DNA from: Lysobacterales bacterium
GTDB taxonomy: Bacteria > Pseudomonadota > Gammaproteobacteria > Xanthomonadales > Marinicellaceae
DNA: 7,432 nucleotides
Direction: 5' to 3'
Assembly: GCA_015494035.1 (NCBI GenBank)
Contig: WGBZ01000184.1
Span: 1-7,432 of the forward strand
Shown here: piece by piece, positions 1 through 6,945 of the stretch
Layout of the letters: every line of letters starts with the position of its first letter
Position numbering within the stretch: position 1 is the first letter of the stretch
The notes under the pieces: model-generated
What the model was told of the DNA's origin: nothing
What the model saw: only the letters and a program-made list of their open reading frames with translations
Database searches by the model: none
Translations under genes and position numbers: made by a program

Positions 1-20
1 CAGATGTGTATAAGAGACAG
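1..20 (+). other. Tn5/Nextera sequencing adapter remnant
   Basis: Bases 2-20 read AGATGTGTATAAGAGACAG, which is the 19-base Tn5 mosaic end used in Nextera libraries. The C at base 1 matches the base that precedes the mosaic end in the Read 1 oligo (the Read 2 oligo has G there). This is synthetic sequence left on an assembled contig end, not part of the genome. It supplies an ATG at base 4 in frame with tolA, so automatic gene callers will give the TolA fragment a false start reading MCIRDS. Confidence 0.97.
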
Positions 21-258
21 CAACTGGGCGCACCCACCGACCACCCCCAAGGGCCTGAAATGCCGCGTGCGGGTCAAACAAATTCCCGGTGGTGGCGTGG
101 TTGACGCCAGCATCAGCACGCCTTGTAACGCCGATGCGCTGGTAAAAAAATCCATCATCAACGCCGTCAAACGGTCTGATCCATTACCCTATACCGGCTT
201 TGAAGAAGTGTTTGAACGCACGCTGAGCTTTACCTTTACGTATGATGGGGAAAACTGA
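21..258 (+). CDS. tolA: TolA C-terminal domain (5' truncated by contig end)
   Basis: This is the periplasmic C-terminal domain (domain III) of TolA, the inner-membrane protein that links the TolQR proton-driven motor to TolB/Pal and the outer membrane. About 79 residues remain. The pattern is typical of the family: a Cys in KGLKCRVRV, a Gly-rich turn (PGGGVVDA), a second Cys in STPCNAD, a helix ending NAVKRSDPLP, and a final strand LSFTFTYDGE. The two cysteines match the pair that forms a disulfide in E. coli TolA. The transmembrane anchor and long helical domain are missing because the contig ends here, not because the gene is broken. The true start lies outside the window; the ATG at base 4 belongs to the adapter. 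tolB follows on the same strand, the standard tol operon order, which supports the call. Identification is from recalled family features. Confidence 0.88.
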
Positions 259-302
259 TTCCCACGTGAATGAACTTAAAGCGGTTCGTCTGGCCAAAAA
301 AC

Positions 303-334
303 CATGTTGGACACAATTCATGTTGGACACAATT
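303..334 (+). repeat. Perfect 16-bp tandem duplication upstream of tolB
   Basis: CATGTTGGACACAATT occurs at 303-318 and again, without a mismatch, at 319-334. The 100-base tolA-tolB spacer is otherwise unremarkable. Each copy carries an ATG: the first opens a 16-codon frame ending in TAA at 352-354, just before the tolB start, and the second is in frame with tolB. Neither ATG has a visible Shine-Dalgarno sequence. The duplication may be a replication-slippage product, or each unit could be a protein-binding half site. The sequence does not distinguish these. Confidence 0.9.
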
Positions 335-358
335 ACGGACAAAACCACGGATAACGCC

Positions 359-1675
359 ATGAAAAAAGTCACGTTCCTGTTTGCCTTGCTCTTTCTTGCC
401 CACGGCGCCCGCGCCGAACTGGAAATTGTGATTTCCGGCGGCTCGGCCAGCGCCGTGCCCATCGCCATTGTGCCATTGCCTGGCAGCGAATCCATGCCCA
501 CGGACATGACCGCCGTGATTCGCAACGACCTGGCCCGCACCGGCCAGTTCAAACCGCTGACGGACGATGCCATGCCCACTTATCCCCGCCGTGACGAAGA
601 CGTGAAATTTGGCGACTGGCGCATGGTCAAGGCCGATTACCTGGCTTTCGGGGACATCAAGGCCGTGGACGATGAATACTACTACCTTGATTTCCGCCTG
701 TTTGATATCACCAACCAAAAACGCGTGCTGGCTTTTCGCCTGCCGGTGCACAAGGCCGAGCTGCGGGCCGGGGCGCATTACCTGGCTGATCGTATTTATC
801 AGGCCGTGCTTGGTATTCCCGGGGCTTTTTCCACCCGCATCGCCTACGTCACGGCCGTTCCTGAGAATGGCGGCCTGACCTATCGCCTGATTGTGGCCGA
901 TTCCGATGGCTACAACCCGCAGCCGCTGGTAACCTCGCGCGAGCCGCTGCTGTCACCGGCCTGGTCGCCCGATGCCCGGCGGCTGGCTTACGTGTCTTTT
1001 GAAAAGGGCAATTCAGCCATCTACATTCAGGACGTGGCCACCGGCGAGCGGCAACTGGTTTCCGGCTTCAAGGGCATCAATGGCGCACCGGCGTTCTCGC
1101 CCGATGGTCGCCAACTGGCCATGACCTTGTCCAAAGGCGGCAACCCGGATATTTACGTGAAGGACCTGGTCACCGGCACCCTGCGACAGATCACCCGGCA
1201 CTGGGCCATTGATACCGAACCGACCTGGAGCGCGGACGGCAAAAGCCTGTTTTTTACCTCGGACCGGGGCGGTCGGCCGCAAATTTATCGCGTCAGCGCC
1301 AGCGGCGGTTCGCCCAAACGGGTGACTTTTGAAGGCGATTACAATGCCCGCGCCAAGCTCTCGCCCGATGGCGAATACCTGGCCACTGTGCATGGCAACA
1401 AGAACGATTACCGCATTGGCGTGTTACACCTGAAATCCGGCGCCATGCAGACCGTTTCCGATGGCCGCCTGGATGAGTCACCCAGTTACGCGCCCAATGG
1501 CAGCATGATCCTGTACGCGGCCAAAACCGCCGAAGGCAAGGGCGTACTGATGGCCACTTCCGCCGACGGGCAGACCAAGAACGAATTGTTTATCCCCAAC
1601 GGCTCGGTGCGGGAACCGGCCTGGTCGCCCTTGCTGCGCAAACCGGCGGGCGTTAGTCAGTCGCAACGTCCCTAG
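359..1675 (+). CDS. tolB: Tol-Pal system periplasmic protein TolB
   Basis: TolB is the periplasmic beta-propeller that binds Pal and the TolA C-terminus and helps recycle Pal during outer-membrane constriction. The protein has 438 residues, close to the usual length of about 430. It starts with a classical signal peptide (MKKVTFLFALLFLAHGARA, cleavage likely before ELEIV). The TolB N-terminal domain follows over roughly residues 20-130, then propeller blades with repeated PD40-type cores: PAWSPDARRLAY, PAFSPDGRQLAM, PTWSADGKSLFF, KLSPDGEYLAT and PSYAPNGSMILY. The frame stays open up to 242, but ATG 359 is preferred because the signal peptide begins there and ACGGA at 347-351 is a fair ribosome site 7 bases upstream. 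E. coli TolB, as I recall it, ends at the final WSPYL; here WSPLL is followed by about 12 more residues (RKPAGVSQSQRP). pal, the usual next gene, is absent. Confidence 0.96.
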   Translation: MKKVTFLFALLFLAHGARAELEIVISGGSASAVPIAIVPLPGSESMPTDMTAVIRNDLARTGQFKPLTDDAMPTYPRRDEDVKFGDWRMVKADYLAFGDIKAVDDEYYYLDFRLFDITNQKRVLAFRLPVHKAELRAGAHYLADRIYQAVLGIPGAFSTRIAYVTAVPENGGLTYRLIVADSDGYNPQPLVTSREPLLSPAWSPDARRLAYVSFEKGNSAIYIQDVATGERQLVSGFKGINGAPAFSPDGRQLAMTLSKGGNPDIYVKDLVTGTLRQITRHWAIDTEPTWSADGKSLFFTSDRGGRPQIYRVSASGGSPKRVTFEGDYNARAKLSPDGEYLATVHGNKNDYRIGVLHLKSGAMQTVSDGRLDESPSYAPNGSMILYAAKTAEGKGVLMATSADGQTKNELFIPNGSVREPAWSPLLRKPAGVSQSQRP

Positions 1676-1690
1676 AATCTGGACGAAGCA

Positions 1691-1790
1691 GGTTATGTCG
1701 GAAATGTTCGAGAACAAGGTGGAGTTCGCAGCTAATAGCCGGCTATTGACCAGAACTTCAATGCAGTTATCAGACATTTCAGGTATGAAA
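1691..1790. repeat. Imperfect dyad-symmetric element after tolB
   Basis: The 148-base gap between tolB and the next gene is about 45% GC by hand count, against roughly 57% counted inside tolB. At its centre is a perfect palindrome, AATAGCCGGCTATT (1734-1747). Going outward, symmetry continues in patches: AGTTC at 1723-1727 pairs with GAACT at 1753-1757, and GAAATGT at 1701-1707 pairs with ACATTTC at 1774-1780. The whole could fold as an interrupted hairpin of about 80 bases. No T-run follows, so it is not a canonical intrinsic terminator. It could be a dispersed palindromic repeat, a remnant of a small mobile element, or an operator. I recognise no named family, and it lacks clear attC core sites. 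Confidence 0.6.
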
Positions 1791-1810
1791 AGCGAGTTCA
1801 CGATTCGATC

Positions 1811-1815
1811 AGAGG
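1811..1815 (+). promoter_or_regulatory. Ribosome binding site for the GTG start at 1824
   Basis: AGAGG lies 8 bases before GTG 1824. An in-frame TAA at 1821-1823 sits immediately before that codon, so no earlier start is possible. A second in-frame GTG at 1830 is spaced less well. Confidence 0.55.
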
Positions 1816-1823
1816 TTCCCTAA

Positions 1824-2600
1824 GTGTGCGTGTTCCACTCAGCCGCCAGTCCCCAAGCCAACCGGCAGGAACGCTTCAGCCTGCAGCTGAATACGTTCAC
1901 CCTGGACTGCCAGGTGAATTATTCTGCTCGTCGCCAGCGCAGCATTGCGGTGCGCGTTCTCGACCCATCGCGGTTACGGGTCAACGCGCCTGGGCACTAC
2001 ACCCAGGCCCAGGTGCGGGCCTTTCTAAACAGCCGCCAGCGGTGGCTGAGCCGGCAAATCGCCAGCCTGCAGGCCCGGCCTTGCCCGTGGTCGGGGCACT
2101 GCCGGGATAACAGCCTCCACCCCTTTCTGGGACAAGCCGTGCAACTGCGCTGGCACACCGGAAACCACAAACGCGTGCGCATCAGCGGAACACCTCCGAC
2201 CCTGGTGGCTCACGTGCCGGCGACCCTGCCGGTGGCGGAAACCGAAGCGAAGGTCACTGCCTGCCTGCAACGCTGGTACCGGCAACAGGCCGAAGCCCTG
2301 TTCGCCCAACGCTTGCAGCACTGGGTTGACCGCATTGACTGGCTGCAACAGCCGCCTGTGCTGAAACTGCGCCGCATGCGCAGCCGTTGGGGCAGTTGCT
2401 CAAGCCGCGGCCACATCACCCTCAACACCCATTTGATCCAGACACCGCCCGAGTGCCTTGACTACGTGATCGTGCATGAACTGTGCCACCTGCGCGAAAT
2501 GAACCACGGACGGGCATTCCATGCCCTGCAGGCAGGCATTCTGCCGGACTGGAAAACGCGTAAAAACACCCTCACCGCCTTTCCCTTGCCAGATCATTGA
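1824..2600 (+). CDS. YgjP/DUF45-family zinc metallopeptidase
   Basis: The predicted 258-residue protein resembles the YgjP (DUF45, often labelled M48- or SprT-like) zinc-dependent metallopeptidases. The zinc site is HELCHLREMNH: His218, catalytic Glu219, His222, and a likely third ligand His228. The upstream block RMRSRWGSCSSRG (RWGSC at residues 188-192) and the stretch through PPECLDYVIVHEL are the family signature. There is no signal peptide or membrane segment, so it is probably cytoplasmic. The physiological substrate of this family is not well established, so I assign none. The first 20 or so residues (CVFHSAASPQANRQ) do not look conserved, but the stop codon just upstream fixes the earliest start at GTG 1824. 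The protein is rich in Arg, Gln and His. It stands where pal is expected after tolB, separated by the palindromic AT-rich gap, which suggests an independent unit rather than a tol operon member. Confidence 0.85.
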   Translation: MCVFHSAASPQANRQERFSLQLNTFTLDCQVNYSARRQRSIAVRVLDPSRLRVNAPGHYTQAQVRAFLNSRQRWLSRQIASLQARPCPWSGHCRDNSLHPFLGQAVQLRWHTGNHKRVRISGTPPTLVAHVPATLPVAETEAKVTACLQRWYRQQAEALFAQRLQHWVDRIDWLQQPPVLKLRRMRSRWGSCSSRGHITLNTHLIQTPPECLDYVIVHELCHLREMNHGRAFHALQAGILPDWKTRKNTLTAFPLPDH

Positions 2601-2607
2601 CCCCGGC

Positions 2608-2632
2608 GGCTAAAAACGATGGGGTTTTGGCC
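2608..2632 (+). terminator. Weak candidate hairpin after the metallopeptidase gene
   Basis: GGCTAAAA (2608-2615) can pair with TTTTGGCC (2625-2632), with one T-G wobble, across a short GC-containing loop. It begins 8 bases after the stop codon, a good place for a terminator. No T-run follows on the + strand, so any termination would not be of the standard intrinsic type. Confidence 0.25.
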
Positions 2633-2661
2633 GGATGAACAACGATTGCCAGACAAGGCAT

Positions 2662-2690
2662 TTGCGCACCAACAGGCCGCTCGCTAGAAT
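2662..2690 (+). promoter_or_regulatory. Candidate sigma70 promoter for the Asp-box protein gene
   Basis: TTGCGC at 2662-2667 (3 of 6 matches to TTGACA) and TAGAAT at 2685-2690 (5 of 6 matches to TATAAT) are separated by exactly 17 bases. Transcription would begin about 20 bases before ATG 2718. The location in a 117-base gap supports separate transcription of the next gene. Confidence 0.45.
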
Positions 2691-2717
2691 GACTCTTTTC
2701 TTCCTGAGTGCCGCTGC

Positions 2718-5138
2718 ATGCTTTCTGCCACACCCAGACTGCGAATTTTGACCGCCATTTCCTGCCCCGTGCTTTTGCTGCTGCTGTTGGCCAGCACGGC
2801 CAATGCCGGTGAAATATCCGACAGCCGGCCAGCTTCAAAACAGGGGCTGCCACCAGATCAACCACTGGAAACCTGGCCAGGCCCTGACGCACAAACGAGA
2901 ACTAAAACCACCGACCGCGTTCCGCTCAAAGTGCTGAACAATACCAGCATCACCGAAGGTGTTTTCACTTCGTATCAAGTCAATGTTGATGCCAACGGCA
3001 ACAACATTCCCGGCGATGCGGCCAATGAGCCTTCCCTGGCCGTGGATCCGACCAACCCCAACCGCCTGGCCATTGGCTGGCGCCAGTTTGACTCGGTACA
3101 CAGCTCCTTTCGCCAGGCCGGCAACGGCTGGAGTGAGGATGGCGGCCTGACCTGGCACAACAACACGGTGTTTGAACCCGGCGTTTTCCGCTCCGACCCG
3201 GTGCTGCGTGCTGACAAGAACGGGCGTTTTTATTACCAAAGCCTGAAAGTGGAAAACCTCAACCAGCCCAATGAATCGCTCACCGAAGACCTATGGATTT
3301 CTGATAACGGCGGCCAAAGCTGGAGCGGGCCGACTTTTTCCTATGGCGGCGACAAGCTGTGGTTTGCCATCGACAACACCGACGGCCCCTACGCGGGCAG
3401 TATTTACAATATCTGGAATATTGCCGGTAATCAGTACGCCCCGCGCACCTTTAACTATTCCGCCAACGGCAGCGTGTTTGCTCCACCCCTGTTGCTGCCC
3501 ACGCAGCCGGTATTTGGCACCATTACGGTGGGCAACGAAGGCGAAATCTATGCCGTAGGCGTGGTGTATGGGCAAAACAGCCAGCAAATCTGGCTACTGA
3601 AGGCCGACTCGCGCGACTCGGCGGGCAACCCGGTCTTCAACCAGCTGACGCCGGTCAATCTGGGCGGCGAACTGCTGCTTGGACATTTCATCAACCCGGT
3701 GGGGCTGGCCGGTCAACTGTGGGTGGATGTGGACCGCAGCAACACGCCCCGCCGTGGCACCGTGTACGTGGCAGCCTCTGTTGACCCACCCGGGCCAGAC
3801 ACGCTGGATGTGATGCTGGCCCGCAGCACCGACGGCGGGCGCAGTTTCGAACCACCGGTGCGCGTTAATGACGACCCGCTTGATGCCTACAATACGCAGT
3901 GGTTTGGCACCCTGGCTGTGGCCCCCAATGGCCGCATTGACATACTCTGGAATGACACCCGCAACGCGCTGACGCAAAACCCGGCCGCGGTCAAATCCCA
4001 ACTGTTTTTTGCCAGTTCCTACGACAATGGCCGCAGTTTCACCCGCAACCGGCCCGCCAGTCCCTTGTTCAACCAGTACCTGGGCTACCCTCAACAGGAC
4101 AAGCTGGGCGATTACTACGACATCATTGGTGCCGATGACGGCGCTCACCTGGCCTGGGCAGCCACCTTCAACAACGAGCAGGACGTGTACTACCTGCACG
4201 CGAAACCGGCGGCCATTGCCGAAAACCCGGCCTTCCCGGCCTGGCTGATGGACAACGTCTGGCAACACCCGGATTACCCACGCCAGGGCATCGTCAGCAA
4301 AACCTATATCAGCCCGGCAGGGCAGGCCATCGCCTTTGATGCCATTTTCAGTTATCGCCCCGACGGCAGCCCGTTGTGGCTGGTCATGCAAAGCGCCATT
4401 CCCCCACATGGCGACACCTACACCTTGCCCATCTATCAACCCACGGGTGATTTATCCGGCAATGGCCCCACGCTGCACGTCATTGGCCTGGCCACCAAAT
4501 CCCGGCTGCGCGATGCCAACGGCGATTTGATCGCCAAGCGGCTGCATTACCGCCTGGATTTCAGCGAAGCGGTCATGGCCCAGGCCCAGGCCCTGATTGG
4601 CTCGGCGGATCAGCTTGACGAAAACGCCTGGCGCCAGTCGCCGTTGTTTGGCCAACTGCGTGAACTGGATCTGCAGACCCTGATCCCCGGTCAGCAGCCG
4701 CGCGCCCTTTTCTGCTCACCAGCCGCCGCCGGGTTGGAAAGCGAAGGCGAAACCGCCGAAGGACGCCTGGGCTATGTGTTTGCCAGAGGCGGCCGAACAT
4801 TTGTCACCGGCGCGGACTTCACCTACCAGAAAACCGTTGACGGCCAGGGCAACCAGCAGCCGGTGCTGGACGCCAATGGCCGTGCCATTCCCACCTGGTG
4901 GGTGTACGACAACGGCCCTCAACCGGCGCCAGGCTTTGACGGCCAAAGCGCTTCCCTGCAGGTTTATCAGCCCAATACGGGCAATGGTTTTTTTGTCGCC
5001 ACGGCCACCGACCACGGCATCAGTCCGGTGCACACGGAAAACCTGACCGTCTCCGGCCAGCAGCTGCTTATCCAACGCGACAACGACGCAACAGAAACCC
5101 TCAGGCCCCTGGCTGCCAATGCCTTTTGTGGCCAATAA
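2718..5138 (+). CDS. Exported Asp-box (sialidase-like propeller) protein
   Basis: This 806-residue protein is of unknown function. It opens with a signal peptide (positive MLSATPRLR, hydrophobic core with a run of six Leu, likely cleavage after ASTANA near residue 30), so it is exported. Four Asp-box motifs mark a BNR/sialidase-type propeller: SEDGGLTW (139-146), SDNGGQSW (195-202), STDGGRSF (370-377) and SYDNGRSF (434-441), with NEPSLAVDPTNP ahead of them. Asp boxes are structural and occur in many non-sialidases; I cannot place the catalytic Arg triad, Tyr or Glu and see no FRIP motif, so sialidase activity is not supported. From about residue 510 a different region begins with two similar modules, each a Trp-containing strand (PLW, 552-554; TWWVY, 726-730) followed about 20 residues later by YQPxxG (573-577; 750-755). 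The mature protein has only two Cys, 666 and 804, which may form a disulfide. ATG 2718 is chosen for the signal peptide; the ribosome site (GAGTG, upstream) is weak. Confidence 0.8.
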   Translation: MLSATPRLRILTAISCPVLLLLLLASTANAGEISDSRPASKQGLPPDQPLETWPGPDAQTRTKTTDRVPLKVLNNTSITEGVFTSYQVNVDANGNNIPGDAANEPSLAVDPTNPNRLAIGWRQFDSVHSSFRQAGNGWSEDGGLTWHNNTVFEPGVFRSDPVLRADKNGRFYYQSLKVENLNQPNESLTEDLWISDNGGQSWSGPTFSYGGDKLWFAIDNTDGPYAGSIYNIWNIAGNQYAPRTFNYSANGSVFAPPLLLPTQPVFGTITVGNEGEIYAVGVVYGQNSQQIWLLKADSRDSAGNPVFNQLTPVNLGGELLLGHFINPVGLAGQLWVDVDRSNTPRRGTVYVAASVDPPGPDTLDVMLARSTDGGRSFEPPVRVNDDPLDAYNTQWFGTLAVAPNGRIDILWNDTRNALTQNPAAVKSQLFFASSYDNGRSFTRNRPASPLFNQYLGYPQQDKLGDYYDIIGADDGAHLAWAATFNNEQDVYYLHAKPAAIAENPAFPAWLMDNVWQHPDYPRQGIVSKTYISPAGQAIAFDAIFSYRPDGSPLWLVMQSAIPPHGDTYTLPIYQPTGDLSGNGPTLHVIGLATKSRLRDANGDLIAKRLHYRLDFSEAVMAQAQALIGSADQLDENAWRQSPLFGQLRELDLQTLIPGQQPRALFCSPAAAGLESEGETAEGRLGYVFARGGRTFVTGADFTYQKTVDGQGNQQPVLDANGRAIPTWWVYDNGPQPAPGFDGQSASLQVYQPNTGNGFFVATATDHGISPVHTENLTVSGQQLLIQRDNDATETLRPLAANAFCGQ

Positions 5139-5191
5139 CAGCTATTTTGCCGGCATTTCCGGGTTCATTTCTGGGTTTGGGTGCGGCTTTG

Positions 5192-5204
5192 CGCTATCAT
5201 AGCG
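5192..5204. promoter_or_regulatory. Candidate proS promoter region: -10 box within a dyad
   Basis: TATCAT at 5195-5200 resembles a -10 box about 33 bases before the proS start. It lies inside a 13-base dyad with 6-base arms, CGCTAT and ATAGCG, around a single central C. I find no good -35 at 16-18 bases upstream. The dyad could be an operator over the promoter or chance. The rest of the 5139-5232 gap shows nothing I can name. Confidence 0.35.
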
Positions 5205-5232
5205 GCTTTGTTTATTCCGGCTTTCTGAACCC

Positions 5233-6945
5233 ATGAAAACTTCCCGCTTTCACCTTGTCACGCGCAAGGAAACCCCGGCTGATGCCGAAATTGTTTCCCA
5301 TCAACTGATGATCCGCGCCGGCCTCATCAACAAGCTTGGTGCCGGGCTCTATACCTGGACGCCGTTGGGCCTGAAAGTGCTGCGCAAGGTGGAAAAAATC
5401 GTGCGCGAGGAAATGGACAACACCGGCGCCCTGGAAGTGCTGATGCCGGCGGTGCAGCCGGCCGAACTGTGGCAGGAAACCGGCCGCTGGGAAGAGTTCG
5501 GCGGCCAGCTGCTGAAAATCACCGATCGCGCCGGGCGCGATTACTGCTTTGGCCCCACGCACGAGGAAGTCATCACCGACTTTGCCCGCAAGGAAATCAA
5601 GAGCTACAAGCAGTTGCCTGTTAGCTTTTACCAGATACAGACCAAGTTCCGCGACGAAATCCGGCCCCGTTTTGGCGTCATGCGAGCGCGCGAATTTCTC
5701 ATGAAGGATGCCTATTCGTTTCACATTGACGAGAACAGCCTGAAGCAGACCTATCAGGACATGCACGACGCCTATTGCCGGATTTTCGAGCGCATCGGCC
5801 TGAAATACCGGGCGGTGGACGCCGATTCCGGCGCCATCGGCGGCAGTGGCTCGCAGGAATTTCACGTGATTGCCGACTCCGGTGAGGACGCCATTGCCTA
5901 TTCGGACAGCGGCGATTACGCGGCCAATATCGAAAAAGCCGAAGCCCTGCCACCGACATCACCTCGCCCGGCACCGACGGCCGAGCTGAGGGTGGTGGAC
6001 ACGCCCGATGCGCGCACCATTGACGAGGTAGCCAGCGCCTTGCAGGTACCAAAAGAGCGGATTCTGAAAACCTTGCTGGTGGAAGGCAAAGACGGCCCGC
6101 TGGCACTGGTATTGCGTGGCGATCACGAACTGAATGAAGTCAAGGCCGATCACCTGCCACAGGTCAAGTCACCGTTGCGTTTTCTCAACAACGAAGAAGT
6201 GCGCCAGGTGGCCGGCTGCGCCCCCGGCTCTGTGGGCGTCAAAGACCTGTCGGTGCCGGTGATCGCTGATCACAGCGCCGCCAACATGGCCGATTTTGTC
6301 ACTGGCGCCAATGAAGATGGCAAACACCTGACTGGCGTCAATTGGGAACGCGATGCACTCTTCACCGACGTGGCAGACATCCGCAACGTGGTGGAAGGCG
6401 ACCCATCTCCGGACGGAAAAGGCACCCTGAAATTTGCCCGTGGCATTGAAGTGGGCCACATTTTCCAGCTGGGTGACAAGTATTCCAAGGCCATGAACGC
6501 GGTGGTGCTGGGTGAGGACGGCAAGTCCGTGCCCATGAAAATGGGCTGCTACGGCATTGGCGTTTCGCGCATTGTGGGGGCGGCCATTGAACAAAACCAC
6601 GATGACAAGGGCATCATCTGGCCGGCGGCCATCGCCCCGTTTCAGGTGGCGATTTTGCCCATGAACATGCACAAGTCCGAACGCGTCAAGGCCACGGCGG
6701 AAAAACTGCACGATGCCCTGCAGCAAGCCGGGGTTGAGGTGTTGCTGGATGACCGCAAGATTCGCCCTGGCGCCATGTTTGCCGACGCCGAACTGCTGGG
6801 TATTCCCTGGCATGTGGTGATTGGTGACCGCTCACTGGATGCGGGCGAAGTGGAAGTCAAATCCCGAAAAACGCTACAAAGTGAAAACATGCCATTGGAT
6901 TCTGTGGTATCTTTCCTGTTGCAACAAACCACCACAGCACAATGA
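5233..6945 (+). CDS. proS: Prolyl-tRNA synthetase (bacterial type)
   Basis: ProS is the cytoplasmic class II synthetase that charges tRNA-Pro with proline. The 570 residues compare with 572 in E. coli, and the start [20 protein letters not shown] matches the family N-terminus. Visible landmarks are the proline-binding loop GPTHEE (107-112), motif 2 from [16 protein letters not shown] (starting Arg140) through MKDAYSF, and motif 3 GCYGIGVSR (438-446). A YbaK-like editing insertion lies between motifs 2 and 3, roughly residues 225-405. Its Lys279 (ILKTLL) coincides with the editing lysine of E. coli ProS, so hydrolysis of mischarged alanyl-tRNA-Pro is probably retained. The anticodon-binding domain follows from about residue 470, with [20 protein letters not shown]; the E usually found in DDRKERPG is Ile here. 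No strong ribosome site is visible. The stop overlaps the next start by ATGA. Confidence 0.97.
   Translation: MKTSRFHLVTRKETPADAEIVSHQLMIRAGLINKLGAGLYTWTPLGLKVLRKVEKIVREEMDNTGALEVLMPAVQPAELWQETGRWEEFGGQLLKITDRAGRDYCFGPTHEEVITDFARKEIKSYKQLPVSFYQIQTKFRDEIRPRFGVMRAREFLMKDAYSFHIDENSLKQTYQDMHDAYCRIFERIGLKYRAVDADSGAIGGSGSQEFHVIADSGEDAIAYSDSGDYAANIEKAEALPPTSPRPAPTAELRVVDTPDARTIDEVASALQVPKERILKTLLVEGKDGPLALVLRGDHELNEVKADHLPQVKSPLRFLNNEEVRQVAGCAPGSVGVKDLSVPVIADHSAANMADFVTGANEDGKHLTGVNWERDALFTDVADIRNVVEGDPSPDGKGTLKFARGIEVGHIFQLGDKYSKAMNAVVLGEDGKSVPMKMGCYGIGVSRIVGAAIEQNHDDKGIIWPAAIAPFQVAILPMNMHKSERVKATAEKLHDALQQAGVEVLLDDRKIRPGAMFADAELLGIPWHVVIGDRSLDAGEVEVKSRKTLQSENMPLDSVVSFLLQQTTTAQ

Noticed and set aside
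242..358. TolB start at 242 adding 39 residues and overlapping tolA
   Set aside because: The extension contains the tandem duplication, is not hydrophobic, and would bury the clear signal peptide that begins at 359, where a ribosome site also fits.
1691..1790. Integron attC site
   Set aside because: The dyad invites the comparison, but I could not find matching RYYYAAC and GTTRRRY core sites at its ends, and no integrase or cassette array is visible.
1478..1801. 107-codon open frame on the - strand across the tolB end and the palindromic gap
   Set aside because: Its C-terminal half is the antisense of tolB and the rest reads through the dyad. It has no recognisable domain. Similar antisense open frames occur across all the GC-rich genes here.
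1672..2690. CTAGAAT at 1672-1678 and 2684-2690 as target-site duplications of an inserted block
   Set aside because: Seven bases over about 1 kb can match by chance, the second copy doubles as a good -10 box, and no terminal inverted repeats or transposase accompany them.
2733..2768. Lipobox making the Asp-box protein a lipoprotein
   Set aside because: The only Cys in the signal region (residue 16, TAISC) comes before the main Leu-rich hydrophobic core, so the order is wrong for signal peptidase II cleavage.
3594..4439. 281-codon open frame on the - strand inside the Asp-box protein gene
   Set aside because: It is wholly antisense to a well-supported gene with four conserved motifs, and its Gly/Val/Ala-rich translation has no domain. 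It is a shadow of GC-rich coding sequence.
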